Of a stretch of DNA of 46,201 bases, positions 33,439-41,295 are shown piece by piece. The stretch's first letter is position 1, and each line of letters opens with the position of its first letter. Position numbers and translations under genes: made by a program. Location of the stretch: contig JAFQTF010000015.1 in NCBI GenBank assembly GCA_017409205.1, positions 1-46,201 on the forward strand, written 5' to 3'. The notes under the pieces are model-generated. The model saw only the letters and a list, made by a program, of their open reading frames with translations, was not told the origin of the DNA and searched no databases. The stretch comes from Oscillospiraceae bacterium. GTDB lineage: Bacteria > Bacillota > Clostridia > Oscillospirales > Oscillospiraceae.

Positions 33439-34504
33439 CGTAGGCCTCCTGTGCCAGCTGCAGCAGCAGGTCGATCAGCTGGCTGTAGGGAATTCCGCTG
33501 GCGCCAAACAGCTTGGGATACATGGAAATAGAGGTAAAGCCGGGCAGGGTGTTGATCTCGTTGAACACCACCCGGTTATCTTCATAGGTGGCAAAGAAAT
33601 CCACGCGGCTCAGGCCCTGGCAGCCGATGGCGGTATACACCTGAATGGCAGCCTCCCGGATGGTCTCCTGTACATCCTCGGGGATCCGGGCGGGGATATA
33701 CGCCCGGGAGGTATCGGTGATGTACTTGGCGTCATAATCATAGAAGTCGGCACCGGAGTCGATCTCACCGCAGATGGAAGCCACAGGATTGTCATTGCCC
33801 ATAACAGCCACTTCGATCTCCCTGCCGTGGATGAATTCCTCCACCAGGATCTTCTTATCATATTTGGCAGCGGCCAGCAGCGCCTTATCCAGCGCTTCCC
33901 GGTCAGCAGCCTTGGAAACGCCCACGGAAGAACCCGTGCCGGCAGGCTTGACGAACATGGGATAGCAGAACTTGGCTTCCAGCTTGTCAAGAATGGTGTC
34001 CATGTGGTTGGACAGCTCCTCCCGGCGCACCAGATGCCAGGCTGCCTGGGGCACACCCGCATGGTCCACTACCAGTTTGGTCATGGTCTTATCCATAGCC
34101 ACGGCAGAAGCCGCCACGTGGGGGCCCACATAGGGAATTCCTGCCAGCTTCAGCAGGCCCTGCATGGCGCCGTCCTCGCCGTTTTCGCCGTGAAGCACAG
34201 GGAACACCACATCGATGCGCTCCCGCACCACGCAGTCACCCTCAAAGCTCAGCAGGCCCTGACCCCGGACAGGGGAAATGGCTGCCCGGCGGTTTTTGGG
34301 ACAGGTTTCCCATTCGCCGGTGGGCAGCAGGGAATAATCCTTGCCGCCGTAGAGGATCCAGTCGCCGTCCCGGGTAATGCCCACGGGAAATACATTATAT
34401 TTGTGATGGTCGATATTGTTCAGCACAGCCTCCGCAGACCGCAGGGATACTGCGTGCTCCGGACTCATACCGCCGAACAGAATACAGACGCTGAGTTTTT
34501 TCAT
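33428..34504 (-). CDS. ddl: D-alanine--D-alanine ligase
   Basis: An ATP-grasp ligase of 358 residues that makes the D-Ala-D-Ala dipeptide for peptidoglycan. Features: CILFGGMSPEHAVSLRSAE at the N-terminus, FPVLHGENGEDGAMQGLL, VKPAGTGSSVGVSKA, the omega-loop FYDYDAKY, and VVFNEINTLPGFTSISMYPK with the Mg ligands. The Tyr in FYDYDAKY is the normal D-Ala-D-Ala determinant; VanA/B-type enzymes have another residue. The start at 34504 (MKKLSVCIL) has an AGAGG site. It overlaps the DUF1934 gene downstream and is near murC. Confidence 0.97.
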   Translation of the reverse strand: MKKLSVCILFGGMSPEHAVSLRSAEAVLNNIDHHKYNVFPVGITRDGDWILYGGKDYSLLPTGEWETCPKNRRAAISPVRGQGLLSFEGDCVVRERIDVVFPVLHGENGEDGAMQGLLKLAGIPYVGPHVAASAVAMDKTMTKLVVDHAGVPQAAWHLVRREELSNHMDTILDKLEAKFCYPMFVKPAGTGSSVGVSKAADREALDKALLAAAKYDKKILVEEFIHGREIEVAVMGNDNPVASICGEIDSGADFYDYDAKYITDTSRAYIPARIPEDVQETIREAAIQVYTAIGCQGLSRVDFFATYEDNRVVFNEINTLPGFTSISMYPKLFGASGIPYSQLIDLLLQLAQEAYDEA

Positions 34505-34599
34505 ATTGTCGCCTCTTCTCAATAGAATTTACAATTTCCATCTGGAAATTCGGAAAATTCGTGGTATACTGGTTGCAGAAAACCCACAGGAGGTTCATC

Positions 34600-34992
34600 A
34601 TGCAGATCAATTTGTCATCCAGGGAATTCCGCAGGCTCCTGGATCTGGTATATATCGGTAACTGGGTGCTGAATTCCACCCGTGGCAACGACCGCTTCAG
34701 GGATTATGATGCCCTGGAAAGCAAGATCTTTGCCATGTCCCCTGCCCTGTCCGAATTGTGGAACGGAGAGGTGGTTCCCTCCCGGGCTTACTGCGAGGGA
34801 GGCATCCACGAAGCCATCGCCCTGTACGAGGACAATGTGTTCTATGAAATTCTGGCCGAGGAGCTTTCCCGCCGGGATATGGACTACGCCGAGATCACGG
34901 AGGAAAACTACGATGAGATCGTGGGCCGCATGGACCGGTATATGTCGGAATTCGAAGCTTCCGGTCTCCAGCATCTGGTGCTGGATGAATAA
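34600..34992 (+). CDS. Hypothetical acidic helical protein
   Basis: A 130-residue soluble protein that begins MQINLSSREFRRLLDLVYIGNWVLNSTRG. It has no signal peptide or membrane helix and is rich in Glu and Asp, with mainly helical character. I do not recognise the family; I believe similar proteins occur in related Clostridia, but that needs a search. A strong AGGAGG site precedes the ATG at 34600, and TATACT (34565-34570) is the likely -10 box. A terminator shared with murC follows. Confidence 0.75.
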   Translation: MQINLSSREFRRLLDLVYIGNWVLNSTRGNDRFRDYDALESKIFAMSPALSELWNGEVVPSRAYCEGGIHEAIALYEDNVFYEILAEELSRRDMDYAEITEENYDEIVGRMDRYMSEFEASGLQHLVLDE

Positions 34993-35005
34993 GATAATCT
35001 CAGAA

Positions 35006-35030
35006 AATGTGCCGGTGAGCCCGGCACATT
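35006..35030. terminator. Terminator between the acidic protein gene and murC
   Basis: A 10-bp stem (35006-35015 with 35021-35030, loop TGAGC) followed by TTTCTTTTT on the plus strand; the minus side has a shorter T stretch. Confidence 0.85.
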
Positions 35031-35037
35031 TTTCTTT

Positions 35038-36402
35038 TTATTTGATTTCCAGCAGCGCCTCGCCTGCCCGGAAAATGTCGCCGGCGCCCATGGTAATCAC
35101 CACATCGCCCTCCTGCACCACTTCCTGGAAGAACCGGGTCACTTCCGGCAGCGTCTCACAGAACCGGGAACCCGGGATCTGCTCAGCCAGATGGGCAGAG
35201 GAAATACCGATGGTGTTCCGTTCCCGGGCTGCATAGATCTCTGCCAGGACCAGAACATCTGCCTTCTTCAGTTCCCGGACGAAATCATCGAACAGGGCTG
35301 CGGTACGGCTGTATGTATGGGGCTGGAAGGCCAGCACCAGCCGGCGTCCGGGGAAGGAAGTCCGGACGGAATCAATGGTGGCAGCCAGTTCATCCGGATG
35401 GTGGGCATAGTCATCATAGACAACGGCACCATGCCAGCTGCCCTTTTCCTCCATCCGGCGTCCCGCGCCATGGAAGGATTGGAGTCCGTGGGAAACCGCC
35501 TCACCGGGAACTCCCATCATCCAGGCGGCTGCGGCTGCGGCAAGGCCATTCAGAGCATTGTGACGGCCCATAACGCCCATATCCAGATGGCAGTAGAATT
35601 CCCCGTCGCAGATCACGTCAAAGTGCCGCCAGTCGGGACACATATTGTCTGCATGGATTCTGTTTGTTTCCTTCAGACCGAAGGAAACATAGTCAATGCC
35701 CTGCATTGCCTGGGTAGTGTGCTCATCATCACCGTTGGCAACAACACCGAAGGTGGCCAGCTCCGCAAACTTATGGAAAGATTTCTGAATATCCGCCAGA
35801 TCCTTAAAATAATCCAGATGATCAGCCTCAACATTCAGCACCACAGCCAGGGTGGGGAAGAAATTCAGGAAGGAATCGCAGTATTCGCAGCTCTCCATAA
35901 CGATGGTATCGCCATGGCCCACACGGTGGGTGGCATGCAGCAGCGGCAGATAGCCGCCAATCATAACCGTGGGATCCATATTCGCTTCCATCAGGATATG
36001 GGTCATCATGGAAGTGGTGGTGGTCTTTCCGTGGGTGCCGGAGATGCAGACTGCATTCTTGTAGGACTTCATGATCTCGCCCCAGGCCTGAGCCCGCTCG
36101 AAAACGGGGATACCGGCAGCACGGGCGGCGGCAATTTCAGGATTGTCATTGTGGGCAGCGGCAGTGCGGATGATACACTCGGCGCCTTCGATATTCTCAG
36201 CATTGTGGCCGATGAAAACAGAAATACCCTGTTCTTCCAGTTCACGGGTGCCGGCAGAGGCGCTCATGTCAGAGCCGGTAACCTCCATGCCCATCCCCTT
36301 CAGCACCAGGCCAAGAGGCCGCATGGATACGCCGCCAATGCCCACCAGATGGACACGCCGGCCGGGAACAAGGTATTTGGCAATTTTTTTGCTTCTAAAC
36401 AT
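35038..36402 (-). CDS. murC: UDP-N-acetylmuramate--L-alanine ligase
   Basis: A cytoplasmic Mur ligase of 454 residues that adds L-Ala to UDP-MurNAc. Features: VHLVGIGGVSMRPLG with the UDP-binding loop near 18-31, the ATP-binding SGTHGKTTTT (121-130), HNALNGLAAAAA, and DDYAHHPDELAATIDS in the C-terminal domain. The start at 36402 (MFRSKKIAKY) is chosen because GGGAG lies 10 bases upstream; the ATG at 36411 is too close. It is monocistronic with a clear promoter. ddl is close by on the same strand but separate. Confidence 0.97.
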   Translation of the reverse strand: MFRSKKIAKYLVPGRRVHLVGIGGVSMRPLGLVLKGMGMEVTGSDMSASAGTRELEEQGISVFIGHNAENIEGAECIIRTAAAHNDNPEIAAARAAGIPVFERAQAWGEIMKSYKNAVCISGTHGKTTTTSMMTHILMEANMDPTVMIGGYLPLLHATHRVGHGDTIVMESCEYCDSFLNFFPTLAVVLNVEADHLDYFKDLADIQKSFHKFAELATFGVVANGDDEHTTQAMQGIDYVSFGLKETNRIHADNMCPDWRHFDVICDGEFYCHLDMGVMGRHNALNGLAAAAAAWMMGVPGEAVSHGLQSFHGAGRRMEEKGSWHGAVVYDDYAHHPDELAATIDSVRTSFPGRRLVLAFQPHTYSRTAALFDDFVRELKKADVLVLAEIYAARERNTIGISSAHLAEQIPGSRFCETLPEVTRFFQEVVQEGDVVITMGAGDIFRAGEALLEIK

Positions 36403-36444
36403 ATATGTCATACTCCCGCATTATATCATTGCATTATCTAAGGC

Positions 36445-36473
36445 ATTATACACCATTCTTAAGAATATTACAA
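36445..36473 (-). promoter_or_regulatory. Promoter of murC
   Basis: On the minus strand, TTGTAA, 17-base spacer and TATAAT, 43 bases before the murC start. Confidence 0.75.
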
Positions 36474-36582
36474 CCACAATCTTGAAATATACAGTTACAT
36501 TTTGATATTTTTTCTTCATTTATTCAATAATTCCAACTGAAAGAAACAAATAACCGATAATTCATGGCCAGTTATGCAAAAA

Positions 36583-36608
36583 GAAAGCCTCCCTTCCGGG
36601 AGGCTTTC
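36583..36608 (-). terminator. Terminator of the NhaC-family gene
   Basis: An 11-bp perfect stem with loop TTCC (36583-36593, 36598-36608) followed by a T-run on the minus strand. Confidence 0.85.
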
Positions 36609-36623
36609 TCAGGAATCCGGTTG

Positions 36624-38321
36624 TTATGCGGCCTTCTTCTGGACAGCGCGGATGCCCATGAGGACGGCAAACATCATCAGCAGGCTAATGGGCAGAACGA
36701 TCCAGGCATTCTGGATGAAACCGGCCAGAATGTAGCCAACAAAGGTCACACCGGCAACGGTCAGCGCATAGGGCAGCTGAGTGCTGACGTGGGCAATGTG
36801 GTTGCAGTCGGCACCGGCAGAAGCCATGATGGTGGTATCGGAAATGGGGGAGCAGTGGTCGCCGCAAACAGCACCGGCCAGGCAGGCGGAGACAGCAATG
36901 ACCATCAGCTCACCGCTGGGGAACACTGCACAGACGATGGGCAGCAGAACTCCGAAGGTGCCCCAGGAGGTACCGGTGGAGAAGGCCAGGCCCACGCCAA
37001 TGACAAAGACAATGGCGGGCAGGAAGTTGGCCAGGCCGCCGGCGGCGCCGCGGACCAGCTCAGCCACAAAGACCTTGGCGCCCAGCATATTGGTGACACC
37101 GGACAGGGTCCAGGCAAAAATCAGGATCAGGATCGCGGAGGTCATGGCCTTGAAGCCATCCACAAAGGAATCAGCAAACTGCTTGAAGGTGATGACCTTC
37201 CGGGGCAGGTACAGAACGAAGGTAACTGCCAGAGCAATGAAGGCGCCCAGAACCAGACCCATGGAAGCATCGGAGTTTGCGAAAGCATCCACGAAGTTCA
37301 TGTAGGAGCCGCTTTCGGCATCGAAGAAGCCGCCGGTGTAGATCATGGTGGTAACGCAGGAAGCGATCAGCACCAGAATGGGCAGAACCAGATCCAGAAC
37401 GGTACCCTTGGAATTGGCAGCAGCCTCAGTATTCTCGTTTTCGGGATAGCCGATGCCCTGAGCGGCATTCTGCTCAGCGATACGCATCTTGCCGAAGTCC
37501 AGGCCGATGTAAGCCATGAACAGCACGGTGAACAGGGTCAGCAGTGCATACAGGTTGTAGGGAATGGAGCTGATGAACAGGCTCAGGCCCTCACCCTCGG
37601 GAGCAACAGAGGAAACTGCGGCAGCCCAGGAGGAAATGGGAGCGATGATGCAGACAGGCGCTGCAGTGGCATCGATGATGTAGGACAGCTTTTCACGGGA
37701 GACCTTGAACTTGTCGGTAACGGGACGCATGACGCTGCCCACGGTCAGACAGTTGAAGTAGTCGTCAATGAAGATCAGCATACCCAGCACGCAGGTGGAG
37801 ATCATGGCGCCGGCCCTGGACTTGATATGTGCCTGTGCCCAGCGGCCATAAGCAGCAGAGCCGCCGGCCTTATTGATCATGGAGACCATCATACCCAGCA
37901 GCACCAGGAAGATCAGGATGCCCACATTCCAGCTGTCACAGATCTTGGAGATCATGGTGTCGAATGTCACCAGGATCATATCCCAGATATTGAAGTTGGA
38001 GTAGATCAGGGCACCGGACAGGATGCCGACAAACAGAGAGGAATACACTTCCTTGGTCAGCAACGCCAGCGCAATGGCGATGATAGGGGGAAGCAGTGCC
38101 ATAAAGGTGGCATAGCTGCCAACGGAATCCCGTGCAATGGTCAGTGCATCGGAAATATTGGCATCAAAGTCGGGATCCACACCCACATTGTCGGCATAGC
38201 CGTCCAGATAGGCGAAGGCATCCTCAGAGCTCAGTTCGGCGGCGCTGACAGTCATGGTCATGACGCCCACCAGCATGACCAGCATCAGGATCATGCTCAA
38301 AAGTCTTGTGGTTCTTCTCAT
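36624..38321 (-). CDS. NhaC-family transporter under lysine riboswitch control (probable lysine transporter)
   Basis: A 565-residue polytopic protein of the NhaC Na+/H+ antiporter superfamily, with FIDDYFNCLTVGSVMRPVTDKFKVSREKLSYIID, GLAFSTGTSWGTFGVLLPI and GDHCSPISDTTIMAS as family hallmarks. Unusually, it begins with what looks like a cleavable signal peptide (1-27, ending VSA-AE) and a ~45-residue acidic extracytoplasmic segment before the first transport helix. The leader contains a lysine riboswitch. NhaC-superfamily members in lysine regulons of Gram-positive bacteria were predicted to be lysine transporters (LysW), so lysine rather than only Na+ is the likely substrate. An AAAGGAAA site precedes the start. 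Confidence 0.85.
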   Translation of the reverse strand: MRRTTRLLSMILMLVMLVGVMTMTVSAAELSSEDAFAYLDGYADNVGVDPDFDANISDALTIARDSVGSYATFMALLPPIIAIALALLTKEVYSSLFVGILSGALIYSNFNIWDMILVTFDTMISKICDSWNVGILIFLVLLGMMVSMINKAGGSAAYGRWAQAHIKSRAGAMISTCVLGMLIFIDDYFNCLTVGSVMRPVTDKFKVSREKLSYIIDATAAPVCIIAPISSWAAAVSSVAPEGEGLSLFISSIPYNLYALLTLFTVLFMAYIGLDFGKMRIAEQNAAQGIGYPENENTEAAANSKGTVLDLVLPILVLIASCVTTMIYTGGFFDAESGSYMNFVDAFANSDASMGLVLGAFIALAVTFVLYLPRKVITFKQFADSFVDGFKAMTSAILILIFAWTLSGVTNMLGAKVFVAELVRGAAGGLANFLPAIVFVIGVGLAFSTGTSWGTFGVLLPIVCAVFPSGELMVIAVSACLAGAVCGDHCSPISDTTIMASAGADCNHIAHVSTQLPYALTVAGVTFVGYILAGFIQNAWIVLPISLLMMFAVLMGIRAVQKKAA

Positions 38322-38348
38322 TTTCTCATTTCCTTTCTAAATAAAAAA

Positions 38349-38381
38349 CCGCGAATCCCGGAGAAAATCCAACATTCACGG
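38349..38381 (-). terminator. Riboswitch-controlled intrinsic terminator
   Basis: On the minus strand, CCGTGAAT pairs with ATTCGCGG (one G-U pair) around a long loop and is followed by TTTTTTA. It lies between the aptamer and the start codon, so it is the expression platform. Confidence 0.75.
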
Positions 38382-38410
38382 CACAAGGCTATCGCCAATA
38401 CACGAAGAAT

Positions 38411-38570
38411 GATAGCGCTCCACGAAATGTGACAGTCCGGCGGATATTCTCCGACGGCCCAGCGCCGCTGCCCGGGAAGCAGTCTGCGCTTCGGCGGAGC
38501 GCCCTTTCCCTCTGCCGGAATTCCCGTTCCATTGGCAGAAGTACTGATACACACCGCACCTCTATCGATC
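38411..38570 (-). ncRNA. Lysine riboswitch (L-box)
   Basis: The minus-strand leader carries the conserved lysine aptamer blocks in the right order: AGAGGTGCG (about 38564-38556), a GTATCAGTAC-type helix, GGCAGAGGGAAAGGGCG, GCCGAAGCGCAGACTGC, CGGCGCTGGGCCGTC and GGACTGTCAC (38438-38429). CTATC/GATAG sequences at both ends can close P1 (38562-38566 with 38411-38415). A promoter lies directly before it and an intrinsic terminator after it, so lysine binding should stop transcription of the transporter gene. Confidence 0.93.
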
Positions 38571-38593
38571 CACAGTTTTCAATTGATAGCCAA

Positions 38594-38622
38594 AGTATAG
38601 CATTTGATTGTATCATTGTCAA
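38594..38622 (-). promoter_or_regulatory. Promoter of the lysine riboswitch transcript
   Basis: On the minus strand, perfect TTGACA, 17-base spacer and TATACT. Initiation is expected near 38587, just before the aptamer. Confidence 0.85.
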
Positions 38623-38790
38623 CACTGTTTTCCGGGCTTTTCAAACATTTTTTGTGTTTTTGGTATATTTCACACACGGACATTTGTATTTTCTTTCTCC
38701 ATTTGGAAAAAACGCCCATATTGCCTTCGAAGGGGCTGGAAAGGCCCTCCGATTTATGCTATAGTATGAAAAAAGAAAGGATGACGTCCC

Positions 38791-39555
38791 ATGAAAAGAC
38801 CGCTCCCCATGAAGCTTCGGGAACTGCAGGACACCTACCGTAAAAATGAATATATGCTCCGGCCCTACCTTCTGAAGGATGGAAACGTCCATCCCGTGGC
38901 CATCATCTGTCCCGGCGGCGGCTATCGCCGGGTTTGCAGCTTCATTGAGGGCCATCCGTATGCCCGGAAGCTGAACAAAATGGGGTACCACGCCGTGGTA
39001 GTCTACTACCGGGTTCGGAATCAGGCTGTTTATCCCAAGCCGCAGGAAGATCTGGCCCGGGCTATCCGGGAAGTCCGGAGTCATGCACAGCAGTGGAAAC
39101 TGGATATGGAGGGCTACTCCCTTTGGGGTTCCTCCGCCGGCGGCCACCTTGCAGGCAGCTTCGGCACGGAAGCCATGGGCTGGAAACAGTTCGGCCTCCC
39201 CCGCCCCGGTGCAGTCATTCTGTCCTATCCAGTGGTGACCATGGGGACAAAGACCCACCAGAGCAGCAAAAACTATCACATTGGCGCCTATGCCTCTGAG
39301 GAGTATGTGAATCTGACCAGCATCGAAAAGCAGATCACCGAAAGCTATCCCCCCACCTTCCTGTGGTGGGGCGACTGCGACAGCACCGTAGATCCCGACA
39401 ACAGCCGGATGCTGAAGGCGGCTCTGGAGGAGTCCGGTGTCCCCTGCATCTGCCGGGAATACAAAGGCGTGGATCACGGCATCGGCATCGGAAAGGGTCT
39501 GCCCTGCGAGGGATGGTTTGAGGATGCTGTCCAGTTCTGGATGAATCATCGATAA
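38791..39555 (+). CDS. Alpha/beta-hydrolase (acetyl esterase/xylan esterase-like)
   Basis: A 254-residue cytoplasmic serine hydrolase. The oxyanion-hole region is ICPGGGYRRVC (about 39-49), the nucleophile elbow is WGSSAGGHLAG (Ser near 115), the acid is in DCDSTVDPDNS (about 205) and the catalytic His in GVDHGIG (about 232). This combination resembles the BD-FAE/acetyl-esterase group. It probably removes acetyl or other acyl groups from sugars or xenobiotics. The start at 38791 has a modest GGATGACG region; the ATG at 38809 is an alternative. A TATAGT near 38759 may be its -10 box. Confidence 0.87.
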   Translation: MKRPLPMKLRELQDTYRKNEYMLRPYLLKDGNVHPVAIICPGGGYRRVCSFIEGHPYARKLNKMGYHAVVVYYRVRNQAVYPKPQEDLARAIREVRSHAQQWKLDMEGYSLWGSSAGGHLAGSFGTEAMGWKQFGLPRPGAVILSYPVVTMGTKTHQSSKNYHIGAYASEEYVNLTSIEKQITESYPPTFLWWGDCDSTVDPDNSRMLKAALEESGVPCICREYKGVDHGIGIGKGLPCEGWFEDAVQFWMNHR

Positions 39556-39560
39556 AAAAT

Positions 39561-39584
39561 GCCAGCATCCTGCAGGATGCTGGC
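39561..39584. terminator. Terminator between the esterase and anti-sigma genes
   Basis: An 11-bp perfect stem (39561-39571 with 39574-39584), with GTTTTC on the plus side and ATTTTTTATC on the minus side. Confidence 0.88.
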
Positions 39585-39589
39585 GTTTT

Positions 39590-40609
39590 CTATGGGATCG
39601 GGAATTTGGTGCCGTCCTCCAGAAGGAGATGGTCCACCTGATCGAGAATGATGGGGGTCTCCACTTTGTAGGTGATGAAGTCCGGCGCGCCAAAAGACTG
39701 GTTCATCGTGATCTTTTCCCTGTTTTTCATCACCGCATACAAATCCCCAAATTCTGCGTTTTTCGGCTTTTCCCCAAAGCGGAAGGAAAGCTCTGCACCC
39801 AAGGCCCAGAGGTTCAGGGCTGTGATCTGTCCTTCCTGAGGCTCGGTGACGGCCATCATGGTGTTTTCTCCTGTCCTTTCATAGCCCACGGTTACCTGCC
39901 GGGTGATGGGTACCGGCTCCTGAATAAAGGCAATGCTGCGGTTGCAGTCCTCCGGGAAGTGGATATCAAAGCTCCAGCAGCCCTCCGTCAGCACTTCTGT
40001 ACAGACCTCCATGTGTTCCCGCCATACCGCCTCCAGACCGTAGACATACAGGCGGCAGTTTTGCTCGGAAAAGGGCGTTTCATTGTTCCATGCAGTATTG
40101 ATGGAATACAGCAGCTTCACCCGGTTGTCTGTCCGGTCATCGTCCTGAAGCGACCATTCCATGCACATGGCAGAGGGCATTGCCTCACTCTCCAGAATCG
40201 TGCCGCGAATATCCGAATAGCTGTCTGCATCCAGAATCTTCCCGCTGGGAGCCGTCAGCTCAAACTGAATCAGAATATCACGGCCGTCAGAAAAGACAGA
40301 CTGCAAGGTCAGGGTGTAGCCATTGACGGTCTGACTTTTGTTCACATCGAGGGTATTGGCCACAATATACTCCACCTGCTCTGCAGAAAGCTTTCCCGGT
40401 GCAACATCTGAAAAATACTGCAAGAACCAGCCCGCACCCCCCATTGCCGTACAGGCAGTTATCATCAAAAGACAGGCAATCAGTGCAGCCGCAATGAGCA
40501 CGCTGCGGTTGACAAGACGTTTTCTCGCCGGACCGGGCTGATCCGCCACTTCAGCGATCAGATCCTCATCCAGCTCATTCAGTATCCGCAAAAGATTCCA
40601 TGCAGTCAT
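39590..40609 (-). CDS. Probable anti-sigma factor, DUF4179-like
   Basis: A 339-residue single-pass membrane protein. Residues 1-34 are a short cytoplasmic part, 36-58 a membrane helix (VLIAAALIACLLMITACTAM), and the rest an extracytoplasmic domain. KSQTVNGYTLTLQSVFSDGRDILIQFEL resembles the DUF4179 domain found in proteins encoded next to ECF sigma factors. Its start overlaps the sigma factor stop in ATGA, so translation is coupled. The likely role is to hold the sigma factor at the membrane until a signal arrives; this is inferred from the gene pair. Confidence 0.8.
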   Translation of the reverse strand: MTAWNLLRILNELDEDLIAEVADQPGPARKRLVNRSVLIAAALIACLLMITACTAMGGAGWFLQYFSDVAPGKLSAEQVEYIVANTLDVNKSQTVNGYTLTLQSVFSDGRDILIQFELTAPSGKILDADSYSDIRGTILESEAMPSAMCMEWSLQDDDRTDNRVKLLYSINTAWNNETPFSEQNCRLYVYGLEAVWREHMEVCTEVLTEGCWSFDIHFPEDCNRSIAFIQEPVPITRQVTVGYERTGENTMMAVTEPQEGQITALNLWALGAELSFRFGEKPKNAEFGDLYAVMKNREKITMNQSFGAPDFITYKVETPIILDQVDHLLLEDGTKFPIP

Positions 40610-41166
40610 ACCCGAATCCCCTCCTTTTCAAGCTGTGTTCTGAGTTTCTTCCGAATGCGCAGCAGCATGGATTTCACCTTACTTTGAGAAAAACCATACC
40701 GCTGTGCAATTTCCGCAATGGAATCCATGCGCCAGTACCGGCAGAGAAAAATCTGGCGCTCAGGCTGGGGCAGACTGCGCACAAAAGAATTGAGCATTTC
40801 TCTCAGTTCCATGCACTCCAGTTCCTGCTGCGGATCTCCGCCGCCGGATATACAGTCCTTCAGTTCCTCCAAAACCAGCAGCACCTCTCCGCCGCCCCGT
40901 TTTTTTGCCAGGTTATGATCCCAGCGATCCAACGCATTTCGCCTCGTGAGCTTGCCCAGAAAGGCTGACAGACAATTGGGGATATGAGGCGGGATGGAAT
41001 TCCATGTGTCCATGTAAGTATCGCTGACAGCCTCCTCTGCATCCCGGCTGTCAGATAAAATACGGTATGCGATGGAATAGCAGAATCCGCCATACTTGGA
41101 AGCAGTGGAGGCAATGGCTTCCTCGCTGCGCTGCAAATATAGCTGGATGATCCGTTGATCGTCCAT
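40606..41166 (-). CDS. ECF-type RNA polymerase sigma factor
   Basis: A 186-residue sigma-70 family factor with only regions 2 and 4. Region 2 (about 10-75) has SIAYRILSDSRDAEEAVSDTYMDTWNSIPP and region 4 (about 120-175) has LPQPERQIFLCRYWRMDSIAEIAQRYGFSQSKVKSML. The start at 41166 (MDDQRIIQLY) has AAGGAG; a longer frame to 41274 has no site. It overlaps the anti-sigma gene by 4 bases. Target genes cannot be deduced from the window. Confidence 0.92.
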   Translation of the reverse strand: MDDQRIIQLYLQRSEEAIASTASKYGGFCYSIAYRILSDSRDAEEAVSDTYMDTWNSIPPHIPNCLSAFLGKLTRRNALDRWDHNLAKKRGGGEVLLVLEELKDCISGGGDPQQELECMELREMLNSFVRSLPQPERQIFLCRYWRMDSIAEIAQRYGFSQSKVKSMLLRIRKKLRTQLEKEGIRV

Positions 41167-41243
41167 GGTATCAGCTCCTTTCACCCTTCCAGTCGGAAAA
41201 CAGGTTTCTCCGGTTGCAGCCGCACATGAATTTTGCAGAAAAA

Positions 41244-41267
41244 CCCCGGCTTCCGAGGAAGCCGGGG
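41244..41267 (-). terminator. Terminator of the permuted lipoprotein gene
   Basis: A GC-rich stem (41244-41254 with 41257-41267) followed on the minus strand by TTTTTC, 30 bases after the stop. Confidence 0.9.
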
Positions 41268-41295
41268 CAATCATTACATTGGATCAGACAGGAAC

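Noticed and set aside
31486-34504. VanW-type protein near a D-Ala ligase as a vancomycin resistance cluster
   Set aside because: The ligase has FYDYDAKY, typical of housekeeping D-Ala-D-Ala ligases, and there is no VanH, VanX or VanRS gene. VanW proteins are common in Clostridia.
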